Shown here: positions 55,846 through 64,000 of the stretch, piece after piece
Layout: each line of letters opens with the position of its first letter
Position numbering within the stretch: the stretch's first letter is position 1
From: Mauremys mutica
Lineage: Eukaryota > Chordata > Testudines > Geoemydidae
DNA length: 64,000 bases
Direction of reading: 5' to 3'
NCBI RefSeq assembly: GCF_020497125.1
Contig: NC_059072.1
Location: forward strand, 50,936,697 to 51,000,696
Program-made: the position numbers and the translations under genes
Notes under the pieces: model-generated
What the model saw: the letters and a program-made list of their open reading frames with translations, nothing else
Told to the model about the DNA's origin: nothing
The model's database searches: none

Positions 55846-58695
55846 CTCTCCCCTGATTATCTCACAATCTAAGTACTAGGGATATGTGATAAGTAAAAAC
55901 GAAGGGAGCAGGAAGGGGAGTGAAGGAGAAGGGTTACAATGACAAGCTCATTCATTTCCTTATAAATATTGATACATCACTGTGGCTTGTTTTTTCTTGG
56001 TTAAACAAATGATTGGGATTGGGGTGGTCAGCAAAAAGTTATCGCTTGCCATAATTGCTCTTCTTTCTTTACTTTAGATTTGGTTGACACACATGACCTA
56101 CTTTGAAAAGGGTCTGGGCTGGTAGCATAGGCCTGTGCCCTTCCAAAGAAGGTGAGACAATTCTTGAAGAAAACACAATTTCCATGCCTTAAGGTAATTG
56201 TTCTGACATTCTCGGATATTCAGCTTAACTTTGGATATGTCTACACTGCATTTAAAAACCCATGGCTGGCCCGTGACAGTTGACTCAGGTTAAGGGGCTC
56301 TTTAATTGCAGTGTGGACATTTAGGCTCAGGCTGGAGCCTGGGCTCTAGGGCTCAATGTGGTGGGAGGGTTCCAGAGTTTGTGCTGCAATTAGGCAGCCC
56401 CGTTATCTGAACACTATGTGCCTGAGTCAGCTGGCATGGGTTTCTAATTGCCGTGTAGACATACCCTTTAACACCTCATCTTTGCGGTGGGCTTAGCTCT
56501 CAATGAGCACAAGTCCCTTGGAAGTGTTAGAAATTTACATTCACAAATTAACAAAGTGACATTTAGAAATCACATCCTATGTATATAGAGTGGATTACTT
56601 CTTATCAATTTTCAAACTCCCAGAGGTGTGAGGCTCCAGCTCTATCTCTGCTAATAAGGAATTTGAAACTGCAGCTATCAACTACCCAAAAGAGACTGCT
56701 AGACTAACGGTGGGCCCCTTCTGATGTCATTGCAGAGTATAAAAACTCTTACTCCCCCTCACCTTTAAGAAAGTATTAGAAGGGATTTAGCTGCCCTGAT
56801 GGCTTCTCTGCATCTGGGATAGAAAGCCCCATTGCTTGGAAAATATGAATCATATGTGTGTTTTAACAAATACATATTCAGAGTTATGGAGAAAGATATC
56901 TATAGAGGGATTAGAGCTGGCCAGAGTCAACCAGGCATACAAGCTTTTATCAGGCCTTTACCATACCGAAGCTCTTAAAAGTCTACTCAACATTACAATT
57001 TATACTGGTAATCTTTCAGCACTGGTACCCACACTAGTCTGGGTAATGTTCAAAAGTACATTTTCTCTAGGCACATGGGACCTTTTCCAGCTCCCTCCTT
57101 CTTGACTCAGTTACCAAACACAACTGGCAACTTTCCTGACTCACCCTTTCCATAGTATGACATCATGAAGAGCAGGTTCCCTCTGTACCAACATTTTAAT
57201 AAGTGCCATGGGGAAAACTGGGGCTGTTTCCTGTCAGGCACATGCAGGAGCAGATACTCATAGCATCATGCCAACCCACGCTGCTCTATGTCACTCCCAA
57301 AGTTGGGGACACAGCCAAATAACTACCCATTGATTCTCAGTGAAACTTTGGCTCCTAACTAGTTCAGGTTTTTTTGGAAAGGGGACTAGCACTCATAAGG
57401 GAAAATAAGACTGATGGCTCTGTAAATACATGGACAGAAAGAGTAAAGTCTTGATTCAATTAAGGGGAAATGACATGAAAATGAGTGCAGCTCCTTTTTC
57501 TTTTTTCATTCTGAGCAGTTACTGAAAAAATACACAAAGCTAGAATTGCAACCAATCAGCTCAATCCGGTAGCTTTTATATATGCAACAGTAATTTCAGG
57601 ACAGATGGCTTCTATGCACTAGAATGTATAAGGTAACAACTTCTAGTAGCTATATCTTTACTGTCTTTGACCACATCCATGCCAAGCTGTATTTCTTATG
57701 GACACAGTTATGCAGCGTTCTACAGATTCACCACCTCTCTCACACACAAGGGCCTCCTGCTATTTTTAGCTTCAGAAGGGCAGTTGTTTTCCCTGAACGT
57801 TTTCCATTTTGGTTAGACTTCCTTGCAACAACTTAAAGGAAGACTCTCCTAAAGACTTGAGCTCTAATAAATGTAAGTAACTGATTTGATAGTTTTAGAT
57901 ACGTGTTAAATTCACAAGTTGTAGATTTTTGTAATTAAGTATTTAGAACCAATTTCCCCACTGTACACTCACTTTCTGTACATAAAAACAGCATGTTATG
58001 AATGCTCTGTTTTATGATTTATTTCCACATCAGCACCTTGAAACAAACAAGATATTAGCGTCACTGGCCTCCTACTAATTAGTTTCACAAGGCTAAACTA
58101 ACCCTCATAGCTTTTAAATTAGTCAGTGTAATTTGTATTTTAATATTGCTTAGAGGCCACCACCTCATAAGCATTAAAATATAACTTCATACTTTTAAAC
58201 GTAAGTTATTTTTGGTAGTGTTACCACTTCGTAAAATAAATACCTAAAAATTCTTAACAAAGAATAAAATCAAGACTAAATGGATTAGCAAAACAATAGA
58301 ATGAAGTGTAAATTACTTACAATTTAACCATATTCAGCTAAAAGTTCAGGATGGAAGAAGTCATCCAGTATGAGAAGAAAACTTGCTTTGTAGTTTCCCC
58401 CCTCACTTTTAGACCCTGCAAACTCCCACAGGACCCATAAACACAGCTATGAAATGACTATCCCTTTCAATCTATATTTAGCATTCATTTTGGCCAAGAA
58501 GTCTAGTTTCCAAATATTGACCTATTTAAAACACACACACGCACACTTCACTTATTAGACAAGAGTCACTATGAAATTTTAATATTTACTGCTATTATGG
58601 TGAGTTTTTAACATATGCTTCTGACATGTATCATTTTACTAATATTTTACATTGAGTGACTTTTTTAAACAGGCTTGAAACTAATCAAACCAATA
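55846..58695. other. Gene-free stretch upstream of LSMEM1 exon 1
   Basis: Apart from the Harbinger MITE at 56233-56466 this is unique AT-rich sequence. The LSMEM1 promoter and untranslated first exon could lie here or further right, but no CpG island or clear TATA marks them. Confidence 0.5.
56233..56466. mobile_element. Harbinger MITE, 234 bp
   Basis: Starts ggatatgtctacactgc and ends cgtgtagacataccc. The second-level inverted repeat is aacccatggctg / ggcatgggtt. TTT lies on both sides, compatible with a drifted 3-bp TSD. Confidence 0.85.
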
Positions 58696-58833
58696 TTCTT
58701 CTTTGAGTGCTTGTTCATGTCCATTCCACATTAGGTGTGCGCGCGCCGCGTGCACGAGTGTCTGAAACTTTTTCCCTTAGTGGCTCCTGGCAGGCCGGCG
58801 GGGCCCCCGCCAGAGTGGCGCCACTGTGCCATG

Positions 58834-58841
58834 TATATATA
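58834..58841 (+). promoter_or_regulatory. TATA-like box of the DIRS-like element
   Basis: tatatata about 100 bp inside the left terminal repeat, upstream of the gag-like region. Confidence 0.5.
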
Positions 58842-59329
58842 GCCCCGCTGGCCCAACCCCCTCCAGTTCCTTCTTACCATCCGGGGCAGCGTTGGAACAA
58901 CCTCTTGCTCTCGTAGGAGAAGCAATCCCTTAGCATTAGAAGTACATAGCTGTTATCAGTTTGTTAGCGTTTCATTGTTGTTGTACACTAATAGATTAGG
59001 TGCTTGGAGGATTCCAGCACCCGCCCCGGGCCTCAGAGCATGCCGCAGACCCAAGGGTTTAAGGGCTTGCGCCACGTGCTGCAAGCCTATGCCGGTTAGT
59101 CTACTGTCTACGTTGCCTGGGGGAAGCTCACCAAACAGAGAAGTGTAAGATCTGCAAGGCCTTTAAGCCGAGAACAAAGAAAGAGACTTTTGCTTAAAGC
59201 AGTTGCTGATGGAGGCCGCGCTGCAGCCACCAGGCCCGGAACGCCTGATGCCAGCCCCAGCCTCCTCGGTGCGGAGTGCCCCGGAGTCGTTGAGACCCAG
59301 TACCGGCCAAGCACCACAAGCCATCGGCC

Positions 59330-61075
59330 TTGGGACACCATAGTAGGCCCCAGTACCGCTCATCTTCCCCAGTGCGGCCCAAGGCAAAACCAAAGGAGGG
59401 GCGTGGACGCTCCTCACAAAGGAGACCGGCGCCATATCAGGCCCCGGGTACTGGAAGGAGCGGGATGGACACTGCACCGACTTCGGCACCGGTGGCACCA
59501 GCGCCACAAATCCCACCGAGTCCAGTCAGAAGTGAACTCAGTGCGGACGAAGGACTCGAGGGCGTAATAGATCAGCCCTCCACGCCTGACACCTTTGAGG
59601 CTGCAAAAGACCTCACTGGATTGTCGTCAGCGAGTCCCCTCCCGGCCAGGGAGAAGCCTCCAGCACCCAAATCCAGGGTGCCGCCAAAGGGAAAGCCGGC
59701 AATGGTGTGCCCCTCGAGGTCACCGTCCCGGCACTGCTCCCGGCGTTGGTCCTGGTCGAGCTCAGAGTCGGTAGACTCCCAGTTACCCTTCACTCCGAGG
59801 GAAGTCTCGGTACTGAAGGCGAGTCAACGCATGGGATTAGTGCAGGACAGGGGGCTTTCCAGCGCCCCCCCCCCCCCCGGACAGGCACCAGGAGGAGACG
59901 AGCAGGAGTCGCCGAGGGCTCCCAGAAGGCACCAGTCCCGGTCGCGGGATCATCGGCACGGGTCCCACTCTCGATCAGCAAGAAGCCAATTGTCAGCCTC
60001 CCACCGACACGGATCAATGGCACCGCCGTGGCCCTCGCGCTCGGCGTCGCCAGAGTCCAGCGCCGACTCAGGCCGATACAGCTACCCGCAGCGGGCTCCG
60101 CAGCAGGTATCAAACTGGGTGGCAACCACAATGGGAATTGCCAGGGCACTGGCCCTTCTGGACCCCTTGGGCCTACCACCAATGTCAAGGTGCTACCACT
60201 AGGGCCAGCTATTTGGTACAGAGATCCCGGTCCCCGCACCAACGCTCTTCTGTAAGGGAAGCTACCGTGTCCAAGCCACTTGCAGCCTCGCTGAGCGAGA
60301 CACCAGAGAGCCTGGCACCGTGCCCGGTGCCACTCCATGGCCACCGTCTCCAGGCCGAGCCAGAACCCCTTCCCTGGAGGGAGGGGGACCAGGGGGACCA
60401 GCCGGAGGAAGCTGAGCAGCTACTAACTTCCTTGTCATCCCCGGATGAAGCAGTAGCAGGCACAGCGGTAACAGGACCTCTGCCAATAGACCATAAAGCC
60501 CACTGAAAGCTGCTACATAAGGTGGCCCATAACTTGGGGTTGCAAGCCGAGGAGACGGTTGAGCAGGAGGACCCCAAGGCCAAGGAGGCAAAACGTCTAG
60601 ACCTGTTTGGCAGGAAGGTGTATTTGTCAGGGGGCCTTCAGTTGAGGATTGCTAACCACCAGGCCATCCTCAACAGGCATAACTTCAACTCCTGGGCGGC
60701 AGTGGGGAAGTTTTGGGACAACCTCCTACAGGGCTCTCCCAGCAGGAGTTCACGGCCCTGGTGGAGGAAGGCAAAGCCGTAGCGAAAACCTCCCTCCAAG
60801 CGTCCTTGGACTCAGCGGACATGGCAGTCAGGACAATCGCGTTGGGTCGGGTGTGGCTTCAGGAGTCAGGTCTCCTGCTGGAGGTCCAGAATTCGCTCCA
60901 GGACCTTTCTTTCGAAGCGTCCGGACTCTTCTCGGACCAGACGGATGCAAAGCTGCATAGCCTTAAGGACACTAGAGCTACACTCAAGTCACTGGGTATG
61001 CATACCCCAGTGACTCAGAGGAAGCCATTTAAGCCACAACCTCCTCCCCAGTGCCAGTACCAGCCTCATTCTTGA
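59330..61075 (+). pseudogene. DIRS-like element, gag-like region (frameshifted)
   Basis: 59330-60202 encodes an Arg/Ser/Pro-rich segment (RSPSRHCSRRWSWSSSES and RRHQSRSRDHRHG) of nucleic-acid-binding type. Two more frames carry the structured part: LQLRIANHQAILNRHNFNSW near 60.65 kb and EFTALVEEGKAVAKTSLQAS then DSADMAVRTIALG near 60.77 kb, typical of DIRS gag. At least three frame changes separate these pieces. A C-run of about 16 at 59863 may be one cause. Confidence 0.75.
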
Positions 61076-61205
61076 CAGGAGCCTTACCGCAGGCGAGACG
61101 GAGACAACAGGAGGTGATGCAATAATAACAATAACTCCATTAGGCCGGGCCAGAGCCAAGGCCAACATAAATCTCAGCTGGGCCCTAAGCCAGGCATTTG
61201 AAGGT

Positions 61206-61667
61206 GTGCTTGAGGACAGCGTATCAGATCAACTACCAGATCCATCCCCTTGTTTCCTCAACCACCTGTCCCACTTCTCCCATGCATGGTCCAGCATTAC
61301 ATCAGCCCATTGGGTGTTATGCATGGTGCAAAGTGGGTACATACTACAGTTTTCCTCCCTGCCTACCCCTCACCCCGCTTCCCCATCCTTCTTCAGGGAC
61401 CCTTCTCATGAGCATCTTCTAGAAAAGGAAGTTCACTCACTCCTAGAGGTGGGGGCAGTACAGATAGTAGCCTTAGACCTAAGGAGAAAAGGGTTCTACG
61501 CCCGCTATTTCCTCATGCCTAAGGCAGCTTGCATACATGTGGTCAAGCATGCCAGACTGAGACTCAGGACTCTGCAGGCTTGGCTCGCCCGTGTATACCA
61601 TCCTGGCAGGGACCCCCTGGACTTGATAGTGACAGCCCTGGGGGACATGCTGGAATCCCTGATGTGA
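61206..61667 (+). pseudogene. DIRS-like reverse transcriptase, core deleted
   Basis: The frame starts with the entry region (HLLEKEVHSLLEVGAVQIV, GFYARYFLMPK). It passes at once to the connection region that normally follows the RT palm (HARLRLRTLQAWL, DPLDLIVTALGDML). The segment with the YxDD-type active site is missing in frame, presumably by one deletion of several hundred bases near 61525. It cannot polymerise. Confidence 0.8.
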
Positions 61668-61679
61668 TGGCAGTCCCAG

Positions 61680-62163
61680 ACCGCGGTTTGTGAAGGCATC
61701 CTCTTTGCCGCAAAACAGCCCGACTTTACGCTGGTAACAGATGCATCAGACCTCGGAGGAGGGGCTCACCTGGGGGACCTCAGGACCCAGGGCATGTGGT
61801 TGGGGGCAGAGCAATCACTCCATATCAATGTGAAGGAGCTCAGGGTGGTTCATTTAGCATGCCAGACCTTTCACGCCACTCTGAGTGATCACAGCGTGAC
61901 AGTCCTGACAGACAACACAACTGCCATGTTTTACATAAACAAGCAGGGCGGAGCCCATTCCTCCCCGCTCTGCCACAAGGCTCTCCTCCTCTGGAACTTT
62001 TGCATAGCCCACACCATTCACCTACAGGCAGTGTACCTCCTGGGGGAGGCTAGCAGACCACCTCAGCAGGTCCTACCGCATGCACAAGTGGTTGCTCAGA
62101 GCAGATGTCGTGCTTTTGCTCTTCTGAAAGTGGGGGTTTCCACAGGTGGACCTGTTTGCTACT
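61680..62163 (+). pseudogene. DIRS-like RNase H region
   Basis: TLVTDASDLGGGAHLGD near 61.73 kb has the first RNase H Asp. INVKELRVVHLACQTFHATL (catalytic Glu) and VLTDNTTAMFYINKQGGAHS (second Asp) follow in order. The family's WGAHL is GGAHL here. The frame shifts near 62.05 kb, where a LPG.AN.xAD.LSR-like stretch should follow. Confidence 0.8.
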
Positions 62164-62586
62164 GAGGGCAATGCCCAGTGCCCGCAATTCTGCTCATTCC
62201 AGGGTCACAGCCCAGGCTCAATAGCTGATGCATTCGCGATCCCGTGGGGAAGGGAATTGAAATACGCCTTTCCTCCAATTCCCCTGGTGCACAAGGTGTG
62301 CAGAGATAGGGCCTCGATCATTCACCATGCTCCTGGAGCTGTCGGTGGAGGCCCCAATAACCCTTCCCCTACACTAGGACCTCGTTACGCAGGACGGAGG
62401 ATGGCTTCTCCACCCTGACCTGCAAGTGCTGCATCTGATGGCATGGAAGCTATGCCGTTAAACACTTTGGAGAGCCAGTGCTCCCTTCCTGTGCAGCAGG
62501 TTCTGCTCGGTAGTAGGAAGCCCTCTACCAGGGTGGCTTACTTAGCCAAGCGGTAGAGGTTCTCATGCTGGTGTGGGTCACAAGAG

Positions 62587-62835
62587 GTGCAGCCGCACCA
62601 GGCCCCGTTGCCAGCCATTCTAGAATACCTACTGCACCTCAAGCAGCAGGGGCTGGCCCCGTCCTCTATTAAGGTGCACCTGGCAGCTATCTCCACCTTC
62701 CACCCAGGGTTTTCCGGCAGCTTGATTTTCTCCTACCCAATGGTGGGGCAATTCCTCAAAGGTCTGGAAAGGTGTTCCCTTACTCATGCCCCCCAGTTCC
62801 CTGTTGGCAGGGCGGTCCTCCGATCGGTCTCGTGA
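62587..62835 (+). pseudogene. DIRS-like tyrosine recombinase, N-terminal remnant
   Basis: PAILEYLLHLKQQGLAPSSI then KVHLAAISTFHPGF is the N-terminal helical (SAM-like) core-binding domain of DIRS tyrosine recombinases. The frame stops at 62835, just before the right terminal repeat. The catalytic domain with R-H-R-Y is absent. Confidence 0.78.
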
Positions 62836-63063
62836 CTGCTACCCACCTCCAAAGGTAAGCTTGTAATTCACCTAATGTGCAATGGACATGAACAAGCACT
62901 CGAAGAAAGAACAGTTACTTAGCTTTTTCTAACTGTTGTTCTTCGAGATGTGTTGTTCACGTCTGTAAATGAGGCATGACAAATACTAGAAGTCAGAAGA
63001 CAGTTACACTATCCGCTAACAAACAAGGCACTCAGAACTAAATGCAATTAACAAGTGTGCAAT

Positions 63064-63136
63064 CATAGACTTATAGGACTGGAAGGGACTGAGAGGTCTA
63101 TTCCAGTCCCTTGCACTCAAGGCAGGAATAAATATT
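63064..63136 (-). mobile_element. CR1 LINE 3' terminus, antisense, short
   Basis: The minus strand reads tcagtcccttccagtcctat-aagtctatgatt, a CR1 tail end. It is cut off by the hAT insertion at 63145. Confidence 0.75.
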
Positions 63137-63144
63137 ATCTAGAC

Positions 63145-63731
63145 CAGAGGTTCTCAAACTGTGGTCCACGAACCAAGCTCCATTCAGGTAGTCCATGGAT
63201 AGTTCCCTCTAAGATGCATGCCTGGGCAGCCACACAAGAGAATGAAGGGCCACCCACCTAATTAGTGGAGCCATGCCTGAACCCTGCAGAAGATGCACAT
63301 GTAAGGTGAGGTGGTGGCCTTGGAGGGACTTGAGGGTAGGTGGGAAGGGGTAGTGGGGTGAGGGGGGGGAAGAATTTGAAACATGCAGGGCTGCAGCAGC
63401 CAGAGAAAGAGGCAACTTCCCCCAGCTCCAGAGCTGGGGCTGCCAGGGACAATCAATCAGTTTCCTTCCCAGCCTCAGCTTTGTGGCTGCTGTGTGTGGG
63501 GGGGGGGGAGAGAAGGGGAAGAGGGCACATCCATTGCATTAGAAAGATAAGACTACTGATATTTAAATACAAGTTTGTGTGCTTTTTTTTGTAGAACAAA
63601 AAATGTGAATCAAGGTTTTTTTTAATATAGCACTTTTATCCAAAGCGCTTTACAATAGCCGGCTAATGGTACAAACAACATTTGGAAAGATCATTAAGTG
63701 GTCCGCCAAGAGGCTCAGCAATTTTCAAGTG
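63145..63731. mobile_element. hAT-type element remnant, perfect TSD
   Basis: Starts cagaggttctcaaactgtgg and ends ggctcagcaattttcaagtg. TSD atctagac is found at 63137-63144 and 63732-63739. The interior (gttccctctaagatgcatgc onward) looks like a second repeat inserted or recombined into it. The right terminus is decayed. Frames within are not coding. Confidence 0.7.
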
Positions 63732-63739
63732 ATCTAGAC

Positions 63740-63786
63740 CAGTGGTTCTCAACCTCCGTATTGTTGGTTGCAGGTTGAGAACCACA
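63740..63786. repeat. 47-bp inverted repeat abutting the hAT TSD
   Basis: cagtggttctcaacct (63740-63755) pairs with aggttgagaaccac (63772-63785). This is a minimal hAT-like pair of ends with only 16 bp between them. Confidence 0.7.
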
Positions 63787-64000
63787 GCACCCCTCCCCCA
63801 AAACCATGCACAGTCCCCTATGCCCTTGCCCACAGCAGGGCCAGGAGTGGAGCACCTAGTGCAGGCCAGCAGACAGGACCCGAGAAGGGGGGCTAGGAGC
63901 AGAGCCTCACCTAAAACCTGGGGGTGCCACTCCTAAGACATTATAACAGCACAGGTTTAATGCAAGCCTGCCCTAAGTGTTAATGAATTCTTGCAAAGGC
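63787..64000. other. Window end, GC-moderate repeat-like sequence
   Basis: acccctcccccaaaaccatg and following sequence. No gene seen. Confidence 0.4.

Larger units (their letters stand above)
58696..62966 (+). mobile_element. DIRS-like tyrosine-recombinase retrotransposon, 4.3 kb, defective
   Basis: The left end (58696-58737, gagtgcttgttcatgtccat ... attaggtg) recurs inverted at 62869-62907 (cacctaatgtgcaatggaca ... actcgaagaa). An extra part-copy follows (gttcttcgagatgtgttgtt). Inverted termini with an internal complementary region are the hallmark of DIRS elements, which replicate through circular DNA and integrate with a tyrosine recombinase. Gag-like, RT/RNase H and recombinase pieces follow in order. 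A TATA box (58834-58841) lies after the left repeat. Frame shifts, stops and a deleted RT core make it inactive. Confidence 0.88.

Noticed and set aside
59790..60344. 184-codon minus-strand frame inside the DIRS-like element
   Set aside because: Antisense shadow of the Arg/Ser-rich gag-like region.

Overview
The window looks like a piece of a turtle nuclear chromosome (probably cryptodiran; inferred from the repeat mix, not proven). It has split genes with GT-AG introns and one CpG-rich promoter. It also holds CR1 LINE tails of the turtle type, PIF/Harbinger elements starting GGCCTGGTCTACAC, a DIRS-like element, several LTRs and many hAT MITEs, a number of them with intact 8-bp target-site duplications (TSDs). 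There is no prokaryotic organisation. Almost all open frames are shadows of repeats.

Two host genes can be supported, both on the minus strand. (1) The 5' part of a tetratricopeptide-repeat (TPR) gene I cannot name. It has three phase-0 exons (8988-8821, 8282-8193, 6204-6097) running leftward out of the window from a GC-rich promoter at about 8.56-9.32 kb. (2) A complete LSMEM1 coding sequence (leucine-rich single-pass membrane protein 1) in three exons (55444-55318, 49326-49192, 45859-45639). It encodes about 160 residues with one membrane segment and a C-terminal tail longer than I recall for the human protein.

Layout. 0-0.74 kb: GC-rich hAT split by a CR1. 1.1-5.9 kb: a 4.8-kb Harbinger with TAA TSD, a broken Myb-like gene (+) and a truncated transposase gene (-). 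6-9.3 kb: TPR exons and promoter. 10.2-10.8 kb: hAT inside hAT. 11.9-13.2, 16.5-17.6 and 18.7-19.6 kb: three probable solo LTRs. 21.8-22.8 kb: LINE endonuclease remnant. 24.1-26.6 kb: a 201-bp direct duplication, one copy of which interrupts an LTR-like sequence. 32.5-33.2 kb: hAT with an internal repeat array. 36.5-38.3 kb: L2-like LINE relic. 38.9-41.2 kb: CR1 interrupted by a hAT built as a large inverted repeat of transposase 3' ends. 43.4-44.4 kb: candidate LTR with CCAAT and TATA boxes. 44.8-56.5 kb: LSMEM1 and its repeat-filled introns. 58.7-63.0 kb: a DIRS-like retrotransposon whose reverse-transcriptase core is deleted. 63.1-64 kb: CR1 and hAT fragments.

The genes do not form a functional system with each other. 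Most of the window is a nested record of transposition. I found no rRNA, functional tRNA gene, CRISPR array or operon. The most unusual structures are the palindrome-array hAT MITEs, the inverted-repeat hAT, a tRNA-derived SINE with two heads in inverted orientation, and the local 201-bp duplication.
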